Shown here: piece by piece, positions 1 through 4,580 of the stretch
Numbering within the stretch: position 1 is the first letter of the stretch
Layout of the letters: every line of letters starts with the position of its first letter
Source of the DNA: Sediminicultor sp035648055
GTDB taxonomy: Bacteria; Atribacterota; Phoenicimicrobiia; Phoenicimicrobiales; Phoenicimicrobiaceae
DNA length: 16,863 bases
Direction: 5' to 3'
Assembly (NCBI GenBank): GCA_035648055.1
Contig: DASRMF010000079.1
Coordinates: 1 to 16,863, forward strand
Program-made: the position numbers and the translations under genes
The notes under the pieces: model-generated
Databases searched by the model: none
Told to the model about the DNA's origin: nothing
The model's input: only the letters and a program-made list of their open reading frames with translations

Positions 1-144
1 GTAGAGATGGTTATGCCCGGGGATAGGATAACTGTTACCGGTGAACTGATTACTCCTATCGCCATGGAAAAACAGCTCCGTTTTGCTATCCGAGAAGGAG
101 GACGCACCATCAGTGCCGGAGTGGTAAGTGAGATAATAGAATAG
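1..144 (+). CDS. tuf: Elongation factor Tu, C-terminal 47 residues (gene cut by window start)
   Basis: EF-Tu is the GTPase that carries aminoacyl-tRNA to the ribosomal A site. Only the end of domain 3 is present, read in frame 1 to a TAG at 142-144. The family signature is clear: MPGDRITVTGELITPIAM, followed by LRFAIREGGRTISAGVVSEI, the usual EF-Tu tail. By my count GC is about 49%, against about 38% for the 119 bases of the second tuf at the right end of the window. Arginine codons are AGG/CGT/CGA/CGC and leucines CTG/CTC, whereas the genes downstream favour AGA and TTA. This copy therefore looks compositionally foreign or differently constrained. A tuf just ahead of rpmG-trnW-secE-nusG matches the tufB position in many bacteria. 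Identification is certain; its origin is not. Confidence 0.95.
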   Translation, partial: VEMVMPGDRITVTGELITPIAMEKQLRFAIREGGRTISAGVVSEIIE

Positions 145-205
145 TATATCGTAAAGAAGCAAACGATTAAGGATATTAAATGAATATCTAAAATTTGTTT
201 CTCTA

Positions 206-247
206 ACGAAATACGAAATACGAAATACGATATATGATATATGATAA
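206..247. repeat. Tandem heptamer array, ACGAAAT/ATGATAT type
   Basis: Six consecutive 7-bp units run without a gap: ACGAAAT three times (206-226), then ACGATAT (227-233), ATGATAT (234-240) and ATGATAA (241-247). The units drift gradually while the 7-bp phase is kept. Similar units recur at 335-355 and 3732-3759. It lies between the upstream tuf and rpmG; no function is known to me. Confidence 0.75.
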
Positions 248-253
248 TAATAG

Positions 254-311
254 GTAGGGGCTCGATGAATCGAGCCCGAATGATAGAGGGACGGATAAAT
301 TTGCCCCCTAC
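254..311. repeat. Composite palindromic repeat (REP/MITE-like)
   Basis: The outer arms are GTAGGGGC (254-261) and GCCCCCTAC (303-311), complementary apart from one extra C. Nested inside is a perfect 8-bp stem, GGGCTCGA (258-265) with TCGAGCCC (270-277) around a TGAA loop. The overlap of inner and outer arms means two alternative folds are possible. GC is much higher than in the surrounding spacer. It has the shape of a mobile short palindromic element. I recall similar GTAGGGGC...GCCCCTAC elements dispersed in other candidate-phylum genomes, but no coding capacity or target-site duplication is evident here. Confidence 0.6.
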
Positions 312-334
312 AAAAAATTGAATAAAAGGATTTA

Positions 335-355
335 GCGAAATACGATATACGAAAA
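335..355. repeat. Short heptamer array abutting the rpmG promoter
   Basis: Three 7-bp units are seen, GCGAAAT (335-341), ACGATAT (342-348) and ACGAAAA (349-355). They are the same family as 206-247 and end three bases before the -35 hexamer at 359, so they occupy the position of an AT-rich UP element. Confidence 0.6.
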
Positions 356-358
356 TTC

Positions 359-387
359 TTGACACTGAGTATAAAGTATGGTAAATT
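359..387 (+). promoter_or_regulatory. Sigma-70-type promoter for rpmG-trnW-secE-nusG
   Basis: A perfect -35 TTGACA (359-364), a 17-bp spacer and -10 TAAATT (382-387, 4 of 6 consensus bases) are present. TGG immediately before the -10 gives an extended -10 TGn. The predicted start near 394 leaves about 35 bases of leader before rpmG at 429. It lies in the only long spacer upstream of rpmG and points the right way. Confidence 0.65.
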
Positions 388-428
388 TAGGCTTGTGCAA
401 TTTTATCTTTTATTAGGAGAAATTTTTA

Positions 429-578
429 ATGAGACAAAGAATAGTTTTAGCTTGTAATGAGTGTAAAAATAGAAATTATGATCAATACAAAAATAAGCAA
501 AATACTCCAGAAAGAATAGAACTTAAGAAGTACTGTAAATTTTGTAAAACTCATACCTTACATAAGGAAATAAAATAA
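429..578 (+). CDS. rpmG: 50S ribosomal protein L33, zinc-binding form
   Basis: A 49-residue protein of the large ribosomal subunit, located near the E-site tRNA region. It begins MRQRIVLACNECKNRNY and has the two CxxC pairs of the zinc-ribbon (C+) form, C9/C12 and C36/C39. Length matches the family. The ATG start is supported by AGGAGA at 415-420, eight bases upstream. It is the first gene after the promoter at 359-387 and is followed 33 bases later by tRNA-Trp and then secE. This is the common bacterial order, which independently supports the call. Carrying the zinc form implies zinc demand; whether a zinc-free paralogue exists elsewhere cannot be seen. Confidence 0.95.
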   Translation: MRQRIVLACNECKNRNYDQYKNKQNTPERIELKKYCKFCKTHTLHKEIK

Positions 579-611
579 TTTTAACTTAGGAGTTTTATTT
601 AAAAATTATTA

Positions 612-687
612 AGGTCCGTAGCTCCAACGGCAGAGCACTGGACTCCAAATCCGGGGGTTGCAGGTTCAAATCCTGCCGGGCCTGCCA
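612..687 (+). tRNA. trnW: tRNA-Trp (anticodon CCA)
   Basis: A 76-base cloverleaf with encoded 3' CCA (685-687). The acceptor stem pairs AGGTCCG (612-618) with CGGGCCT (677-683), including one T:G pair; the discriminator base is G684. The D stem is GCTC/GAGC. The anticodon stem CTGGA/TCCGG carries loop CTCCAAA with anticodon CCA at 645-647, reading UGG. The T arm is GCAGG, TTCAAAT loop, CCTGC. tRNA-Trp between rpmG and secE is a conserved arrangement. It is probably cotranscribed with its neighbours and cut out by processing; no separate promoter is visible. Confidence 0.97.
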
Positions 688-732
688 TTTTTTATTATAA
701 TAGAAAAAAATAAAAATTAAATTGGGAACAAA

Positions 733-933
733 ATGAAACTAAAAAATATTTTTAATAAAATAAACAATTTTATAAAAGAAGCTAGGGCTGAATTAAAAAA
801 AGTTATCTGGCCTACCAAAAAAGATCTTAAAAATAGCACAGTAGTAGTTATTACTACTATAATTTTTGCATCCATTTTTATTGGGCTAGTCGATATATTT
901 TTTACTAAAGCACTAACTTTGTTTATGAAATAA
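733..933 (+). CDS. secE: Preprotein translocase subunit SecE
   Basis: SecE is the small membrane subunit that clamps SecY in the SecYEG channel. This is the short 66-residue form found in most bacteria. Residues 1-30 form a basic amphipathic N-terminal helix ending in the family motif ELKKVIWPTKKD (20-31). A single membrane segment covers about 36-57 (STVVVITTIIFASIFIGLVD), followed by a short positively charged tail. The Shine-Dalgarno is weak (GGGA at 724-727, five bases before ATG), which suggests low translation relative to the ribosomal proteins. It sits between tRNA-Trp and nusG, as in most bacteria. Confidence 0.95.
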   Translation: MKLKNIFNKINNFIKEARAELKKVIWPTKKDLKNSTVVVITTIIFASIFIGLVDIFFTKALTLFMK

Positions 934-987
934 TACACAATAAATAATAAATATTTTCTATTTTGTGCTAAAAAGGAAGAGAGTTAA

Positions 988-1530
988 TTGGTTACGATGG
1001 TTTCAAATAAAAAAAAATGGTATGTAGTCCACACTTATTCAGGATACGAAAACAAAGTAAAAATAAATTTAGAACAAAGAATTAAATCCATGGGAATGGA
1101 AAACCAGATTTTCCAAGTATTAATACCTACTGAAAAAGTCTTAGAGGTAAAATCTGGCAAAAGAAAATATGTACAAAAAAAAGTATTTCCAGGATATGTA
1201 GTGATAGAAATGATATTAGATAATAATTCCTGGCAAGCAGTAAGGAACGCTCCTGGAGTTACCCGCTTTGTAGGTTCAGGGGGAAAACCGGTACCTTTAA
1301 AAAAGACAGAGATAGATAATATATTAAAACAGATGGGGAAGGGCGAGAAAATACCTAAATTAGATGTCAAAGTAGGAGAGGATATTAGAATTATCGTTGG
1401 TCCATTTACCGGGTATACAGGAAAAGTCAAAGAAGTAGATTACGAAAAAAATAAAATGAAAGTTTTTCTATTGATTTTTGGTCGAGAGACATCTGTTGAG
1501 TTAGGTTTTAGTGACGTAGAGAAATATTAA
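988..1530 (+). CDS. nusG: Transcription termination/antitermination factor NusG
   Basis: NusG binds the beta' clamp helices of elongating RNA polymerase through its N-terminal domain. Its KOW domain contacts Rho or ribosomal protein S10, coupling transcription to termination or translation. The protein has 180 residues. The NGN domain begins KKWYVVHTYSGYENKV (9-24) and contains KVFPGYVVIEM (65-75) and PGVTRFVG (89-96). The KOW domain occupies about 126-165, with VGPFTGYTGKVKEV (137-150). I keep the TTG start at 988 because GGAAGAGAG at 975-983 is well spaced for it; the in-frame ATG at 997 would be too far away. No domain-II insertion of the Aquifex/Thermotoga kind is present. It is followed by a gap full of octamer repeats before rplK. 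Confidence 0.96.
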   Translation: MVTMVSNKKKWYVVHTYSGYENKVKINLEQRIKSMGMENQIFQVLIPTEKVLEVKSGKRKYVQKKVFPGYVVIEMILDNNSWQAVRNAPGVTRFVGSGGKPVPLKKTEIDNILKQMGKGEKIPKLDVKVGEDIRIIVGPFTGYTGKVKEVDYEKNKMKVFLLIFGRETSVELGFSDVEKY

Positions 1531-1533
1531 ATC

Positions 1534-1592
1534 AGTCGTTAGTAAATAGTATTTAGTTATTTAGTTAGATAGTCACCTGGTTAATTAGTTAG
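1534..1592. repeat. Tandem 7/8-bp array downstream of nusG (left arm)
   Basis: Four heptamers of form AGTNNNT come first: AGTCGTT 1534-1540, AGTAAAT 1541-1547, AGTATTT 1548-1554, AGTTATT 1555-1561. Overlapping them, an 8-bp phase runs 1553-1592 with consensus YTRGTTAN (for example CTGGTTAA 1577-1584 and TTAGTTAG 1585-1592). The array begins three bases after the nusG stop. It is complementary in style to the array at 1649-1688. Confidence 0.7.
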
Positions 1593-1648
1593 AAGAAGAT
1601 TTACTTGATTAGTTATTAATATATTACCAAATTGATTAATTTCCCGAT

Positions 1649-1688
1649 TAACCAGCTAACCAAGTAACCAACTAACCAGATAACTAAT
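1649..1688. repeat. Tandem octamer array upstream of rplK (right arm)
   Basis: Five exact 8-bp units with consensus TAACCARN occur: TAACCAGC 1649, TAACCAAG 1657, TAACCAAC 1665, TAACCAGA 1673 and TAACTAAT 1681. These are reverse complements of the CTGGTTA/TTAGTTA units in 1553-1592, so the two arrays could pair across about 56 bases. The last unit ends just before the rplK ribosome-binding site AGGAGG (1691-1696). Confidence 0.75.
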
Positions 1689-1702
1689 TGAGGAGGAATT
1701 TA

Positions 1703-2134
1703 ATGGCAAAGAAAATAGTTTCCGTAATAAAATTACAAATACCAGGTGGTAATGCTAACCCTGCACCACCTGTGGGCCCGGCTTTAGGTCAGCACGGTTT
1801 AAACATTATGGAATTTTGTAAGGCTTTTAACGAAAAAACAAGGCAAGATGTTGGAACTGTAATACCCGTAATTATAAATGCATATGAGGATAGGTCTTTT
1901 ACTTTTATTTGCAAAAAGCCTCCAGTTGCCTTTTTATTGAAAGAAGCAGCAGGAATAGAAAAGGGATCAGGGATACCCAATAAAGAAAAAGTTGCAAAGT
2001 TATCTCGGGCAAAAATTGAAGAGATTGCTAAGCGTAAAATGCCTGATTTAAACGCTAATGATTTAGAAAGTGCTATGAAAATAGTTGAAGGCACTGCCAG
2101 AAGTATGGGAATAGAGATAGAGAATAATAATTAA
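1703..2134 (+). CDS. rplK: 50S ribosomal protein L11
   Basis: L11 binds the GTPase-associated centre of 23S rRNA at the base of the stalk and takes part in elongation-factor turnover and the stringent response. The protein has 143 residues. The N-terminal domain has the family motif NPAPPVGPALGQHG (19-32); the prolines at 22, 23 and 26 lie where thiostrepton-resistance changes map in other bacteria and are wild type. The C-terminal rRNA-binding domain ends KIVEGTARSMGIEI. I start at ATG 1703 because AGGAGG (1691-1696) sits six bases upstream and MAKKIVSVIKLQIPGG is the usual N-terminus; the upstream in-frame extension to 1688 lies in the repeat array. It forms the L11-L1 pair with rplA, 53 bases downstream. 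Confidence 0.97.
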   Translation: MAKKIVSVIKLQIPGGNANPAPPVGPALGQHGLNIMEFCKAFNEKTRQDVGTVIPVIINAYEDRSFTFICKKPPVAFLLKEAAGIEKGSGIPNKEKVAKLSRAKIEEIAKRKMPDLNANDLESAMKIVEGTARSMGIEIENNN

Positions 2135-2187
2135 TTGTAAACTTATGTGGAAGGATAAAATCCAATAATACCACAAGGAGGAAAAAG

Positions 2188-2907
2188 ATGAGTAAAAAAA
2201 GAGGTAAAAAATATTTAGAGGCCATTAAAAATTATCAAAAAGAGAAGTTTTGCGAACCGGAAGAAGCTTTAGATTTAGTTAAAAAGCTTCACTGGGCGAA
2301 TTTTGAAGAGTCTATTGATATTGCGATTAAATTAGGTATCGATACTCGTCGTTCAGAGGAACAGGTAAGAGGAGCGGTAGATTTACCTCATGGCACAGGC
2401 AAAAAAGTGAAAGTTGTTGTTTTTGCCGAGGGAGAGAAAGCAAAAGAGGCAGAAGAAGCTGGGGCTGACTTTGTAGGGGCAGAAGATTTAGCTGAAAAGA
2501 TAAAAAATGGATGGACCGATTTTGATGCCACTATAGCGACCCCAGATATGATGAAAATAGTGGGGAAATTAGGCAAGGTATTGGGTCCCCGAGGTTTAAT
2601 GCCTAACCCTAAAGTTGGAACTGTTACTTTTGATATAAAAAATACTGTGGAAGCGGTGAAAGCAGGGAAAGTAGAGTATCGGGCGGATAAATTTGGTATA
2701 GTCCACGCACCCTTAGGAAAAACAAATTTTGATAAAGAGAAGTTATTGGAAAATTTTGTTACCTTTGTTGATGCTATTATTAAAGCTAAACCATCAGTTG
2801 CCAAAGGAAAATACATGCACAGTATTACTATTTCATCGACTATGGGACCAGGGGTGCATATAGATCCACAAAAAATAGATGCTTGGATAGAAAAACAAAA
2901 AATATAG
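2188..2907 (+). CDS. rplA: 50S ribosomal protein L1
   Basis: L1 forms the mobile stalk by which deacylated tRNA leaves the E site. In many bacteria it also represses its own rplK-rplA mRNA. The protein has 239 residues, normal length. The L1 signature is at 119-145: TPDMMKIVGKLGKVLGPRGL followed by MPNPKVGT. Other conserved parts are SIDIAIKLGIDTRRSEEQVR (42-61) and LPHGTGK (66-72). The start has a strong ribosome site (AAGGAGG, about eight bases before ATG). I looked for an L1-binding mimic in the leaders of rplK and rplA and could not identify one with confidence, so autoregulation is possible but not shown. Confidence 0.97.
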   Translation: MSKKRGKKYLEAIKNYQKEKFCEPEEALDLVKKLHWANFEESIDIAIKLGIDTRRSEEQVRGAVDLPHGTGKKVKVVVFAEGEKAKEAEEAGADFVGAEDLAEKIKNGWTDFDATIATPDMMKIVGKLGKVLGPRGLMPNPKVGTVTFDIKNTVEAVKAGKVEYRADKFGIVHAPLGKTNFDKEKLLENFVTFVDAIIKAKPSVAKGKYMHSITISSTMGPGVHIDPQKIDAWIEKQKI

Positions 2908-2960
2908 AATTAGTAAAAATATAAAAATAAAATATATTTATAAATTTGAATATACCTTAG

Positions 2961-3089
2961 ACAGCAGGAGTTATTAAGAGATGACTTAATGGATATTAAA
3001 ATATCTTCCTGCCGAGGTGAGAACAAAGTGAATAAACTTACACTAGTTTCACCTTCCTTGTAGATTGATCTAAGGGAAGGTTTTTTATT
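2961..3089 (+). promoter_or_regulatory. L10 leader: autoregulatory attenuator of rplJ-rplL
   Basis: The rplA-rplJ gap folds like the known L10 leader. GCAGGA (2964-2969) pairs with TCCTGC (3007-3012), closing a junction with two hairpins: ATTAAG/CTTAAT (2973-2978/2985-2990) and GATAT/ATATC (2992-2996/3001-3005). The CCTGCCGAGGTGA stretch (3008-3020) is typical of this leader family. Next, AGGTGA (3015-3020) can pair with TCACCT (3049-3054), an antiterminator that uses the 5' arm of the terminator at 3051-3087. In Bacillus subtilis, excess L10(L12)4 binds this leader and promotes termination. The same logic is inferred here: free L10-L12 stabilises the junction, frees the terminator arm and lowers rplJ-rplL transcription. 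No confident promoter is seen in 2908-2960. Confidence 0.85.
3051..3087 (+). terminator. Intrinsic terminator of the rplJ leader attenuator
   Basis: ACCTTCCTT (3051-3059) pairs with AAGGAAGGT-like bases 3073-3081, with T3058:G3074 a G:U pair in RNA. The stem continues as TAGA/TCTA (3061-3064/3069-3072) after one bulged G. Six T residues follow (3081-3086). It lies 30 bases before the rplJ ribosome-binding site, so read-through decides rplJ-rplL expression. Confidence 0.85.
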
Positions 3090-3129
3090 GAGCAAAATAT
3101 CTAACAGAGTTAGAAAGGAGGATACAATT

Positions 3130-3666
3130 TTGGCTTTAAGTAAAGATTCTAAAAAGGAGATACTCCAGGATTTGATAGCAAAATTAAAAGAATCCAAAGG
3201 AGTAATTTTAACCGATTATCAGGGAATGAATGTATCTCAGATTAGCAGCCTTAGAAATGAATTAAAAGAGGAGAAAGTGGAATTTAAAGTAGTAAAAAAT
3301 ACTTTACTGGAAAAAGCCAGCAAAGAGCTGAACGTAGAAGATTTGACCAAAGACCTAATCGGTTGTACCGCAATGGCTTTCTGCAGTGATGATGGAGTTA
3401 CCCCGGCTAGATTACTAAAAGAGTATTTTAGAAAAAATAAAATTGACTTAAAGGTCAAATCTGGTCTGATAGACGGAAGAGTTTTTAGTTCGGAGAAAAT
3501 TATGGAAATAGCTTCTCTGCCTTCAAAAGATGTCCTTATTGCCCAAATAATTAACGGAATAAAATCTCCGCTTTATTCTTTGGTATTTGTTTTGCAAGGA
3601 CCGTTAAGGGGGTTGATTTATACTCTGGAAGCTGTAAAAAAACAAAAAGAAGCTAAAGTATCATAG
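3130..3666 (+). CDS. rplJ: 50S ribosomal protein L10
   Basis: L10 anchors L12 dimers to the ribosomal stalk and recruits translational GTPases. The protein has 178 residues from TTG 3130. The N-terminal rRNA-binding domain includes VILTDYQGMNVSQISSLRNE (25-44) and FKVVKNTLLEKA (52-63). The C-terminal helix (about 158-178, LRGLIYTLEAVKKQKEAK) is where L12 dimers bind. I chose the TTG at 3130 because a perfect GGAGG (3117-3121) lies eight bases upstream and MALSKDSKKE fits the family. The in-frame TTG at 3088 falls in the T-run of the attenuator and lacks a ribosome site. Expression is set by the L10 leader directly upstream. Confidence 0.96.
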   Translation: MALSKDSKKEILQDLIAKLKESKGVILTDYQGMNVSQISSLRNELKEEKVEFKVVKNTLLEKASKELNVEDLTKDLIGCTAMAFCSDDGVTPARLLKEYFRKNKIDLKVKSGLIDGRVFSSEKIMEIASLPSKDVLIAQIINGIKSPLYSLVFVLQGPLRGLIYTLEAVKKQKEAKVS

Positions 3667-3731
3667 TGTTTATGCTAAAATATAATATACGTGATTGCAC
3701 GCTGGACAGATAGGATAAAATAAAAGTTTTT

Positions 3732-3759
3732 TCGATATATGATATACGATATACGAAAT
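3732..3759. repeat. Heptamer array before rplL
   Basis: Four 7-bp units run in phase: TCGATAT, ATGATAT, ACGATAT, ACGAAAT (3732-3759). They belong to the same family as 206-247 and 335-355 and end a few bases before the rplL ribosome-binding site. The remaining spacer 3667-3731 shows no feature I can name beyond a lone extended -10-like TGCTAAAAT at 3673. Confidence 0.65.
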
Positions 3760-3777
3760 TGAGAGGAGGTGAAATAA

Positions 3778-4242
3778 ATGGTTGAAAAAAAAGAAGTTTC
3801 TGAAAAAAAAGAAGTAGCTACTAAAAAAGTTACTGAGGAAAAACAATCTAAACCTGAAATGGGCGTATCAGTGGAAATAATAGAAAAGATAGAGAAAATG
3901 AACGTATTAGAATTGGCTGATTTAGTTAAGGCTTTAGAGGAAAAATTTGGAGTAACTGCTGCCATGCCGGTTGCTCAGCCTGCTAATGCTGGCGGTGCAG
4001 CTGAACCAGGCGAAGCCAAAGAAGAAGAGAAGACTGATTTTGAAGTAGTGCTAAAAGAAATAGGGCCAAATAAGATTAAAGTAATAAAAGAAATAAGAAC
4101 TATTACTGCTTTAGGTTTAAAAGAATCTAAAAGCTTAGTGGATGGCGCTCCGAATACAGTAAAAGAACATGTAGACAAAAAAACAGCTGAAGGAATAAAA
4201 GAAAAATTAGAAGCGGTTGGAGCAGTTGTAGAAATAAAATAG
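3778..4242 (+). CDS. rplL: 50S ribosomal protein L7/L12 with a charged N-terminal extension
   Basis: L12 is the multicopy stalk protein that recruits and activates EF-Tu, EF-G, IF2 and release factors. At 154 residues it is about 30 longer than usual. Residues 1-28 are an added lysine/glutamate-rich segment with an EKKEV repeat, ahead of the normal dimerisation domain (31-60, EIIEKIEKMNVLELADLVKA). Then follow an Ala/Gly/Pro/Glu hinge (61-84) and the GTPase-binding C-terminal domain (85-154, with KVIKEIRTITALGLKESKSL). The ATG at 3778 has the best ribosome site in the window (AGGAGGTG just upstream). The internal ATG at residue 28 (3859) has none, so the extension is probably made. It is cotranscribed with rplJ and followed by a stem-loop terminator. 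Confidence 0.95.
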   Translation: MVEKKEVSEKKEVATKKVTEEKQSKPEMGVSVEIIEKIEKMNVLELADLVKALEEKFGVTAAMPVAQPANAGGAAEPGEAKEEEKTDFEVVLKEIGPNKIKVIKEIRTITALGLKESKSLVDGAPNTVKEHVDKKTAEGIKEKLEAVGAVVEIK

Positions 4243-4252
4243 AAGATAGTTT

Positions 4253-4281
4253 TTGACAATATCGAAGATACTCTTTAAAAA
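4253..4281 (+). promoter_or_regulatory. Possible rpoB promoter embedded in the rplL terminator
   Basis: A perfect -35 TTGACA (4253-4258), 17-bp spacer and -10-like TAAAAA (4276-4281, 4 of 6) are present. The -10 lies in the 5' arm and loop of the terminator hairpin, so a transcript starting near 4288 would lack the 5' arm and could not form the terminator. The weak -10 makes this tentative. Confidence 0.3.
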
Positions 4282-4309
4282 TATTTAAAGAGTATCTTCT
4301 TGCATTTTT
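4264..4309 (+). terminator. Stem-loop terminator or attenuator between rplL and rpoB
   Basis: A perfect 16-bp stem is formed by GAAGATACTCTTTAAA (4264-4279) and its complement 4284-4299 around loop AATA. TTGCATTTTT follows; the T-run is broken by GCA, so termination may be partial. A partial terminator between rplL and rpoB is known from E. coli, where it lowers rpoBC relative to ribosomal proteins; the same role is inferred. Confidence 0.75.
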
Positions 4310-4377
4310 AATTACTAAATGATATACTTATAATTTGTCAATTGACCTATGGACCTATTAAATTCAATTTAATAATC

Positions 4378-4469
4378 AGCAAGTAATGTAATGTGAAACA
4401 AGTGATAAGTATTTGCTTTTGTAATTTTAGAAATTTAATCTTATTACTCATTACATATTACTTGTTAAT
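4378..4469. repeat. Inverted pair of heptamer arrays in the rplL-rpoB gap
   Basis: The left arm has AAGTAAT, GTAATGT, GAAACAA, GTGATAA (4381-4408) in 7-bp phase. The right arm has TATTACT, CATTACA, TATTACT, TGTTAAT (4442-4469). AGCAAGTAATGTAATG (4378-4393) is nearly the reverse complement of CATTACATATTACTTGTT (4449-4466) apart from a two-base bulge and one mismatch. This gives a long AT-rich hairpin. Upstream, GACCTATG and GACCTATT (4344-4359) repeat in 8-bp phase. The 338-bp gap 4243-4580 contains no gene. Confidence 0.65.
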
Positions 4470-4478
4470 GTATTTTAC

Positions 4479-4538
4479 ACGAGATACGAGATAGTTTTGC
4501 GCTTTACGTTTTTCATTATATACTATATACTAACGACT
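4479..4538. repeat. Heptamer units upstream of rpoB, with the AGTCGTTAG word
   Basis: ACGAGAT occurs twice (4479-4485, 4486-4492). ATATACT occurs twice (4518-4524, 4525-4531) and is followed by AACGACT (4532-4538). On the - strand the latter reads AGTCGTT-AGTATAT-AGTATAT, the same family and order as the heptamers after nusG at 1534-1554. Confidence 0.65.
4503..4531 (+). promoter_or_regulatory. Candidate rpoB promoter
   Basis: TTTACG (4503-4508, 4 of 6 consensus), 17-bp spacer and TATACT (4526-4531, 5 of 6) place a start near 4538, about 43 bases before the GTG of rpoB. The -10 coincides with a heptamer repeat unit, so the match may be incidental. Confidence 0.35.
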
Positions 4539-4580
4539 AATTTAAAATTTTAATCATTATTTAAAGGTTGGTGTTTTGCG

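Noticed and set aside
172..188. Terminator hairpin after the upstream tuf (GATATT/AATATC)
   Set aside because: The six-base stem is almost purely A/T and not followed by a real T-run, so it is too weak to call.
1649..1688. CRISPR-like array
   Set aside because: Units are 8 bp with no spacers and no cas genes nearby; this is a simple degenerate tandem repeat.
2388..2816. Long reverse-strand open frames opposite rplA, rpoB, rpoC and nusG
   Set aside because: They lie antisense within strongly conserved coding genes, have no recognisable domains or ribosome sites, and are explained by low-complexity complementary codons.
2883..2910. Promoter TTGGAT-16-TAGAAT for rplJ at the end of rplA
   Set aside because: The -10 is good but the -35 matches only three bases and the pair sits in A-rich sequence, too weak to annotate.
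3088..3129. An upstream TTG start extending L10 by 14 residues
   Set aside because: It lies in the T-run of the attenuator terminator without a ribosome site. TTG 3130 has GGAGG at ideal spacing and fits the family's N-terminus.
3673..3681. Extended -10 (TGCTAAAAT) as an rplL promoter
   Set aside because: There is no -35 at the proper distance and such AT-rich matches are expected by chance in this gap.
3859..3861. Internal ATG of rplL giving a normal-length L12
   Set aside because: There is no Shine-Dalgarno before it, while the upstream ATG has AGGAGGTG. The longer protein is kept, although the shorter form cannot be excluded from sequence alone.
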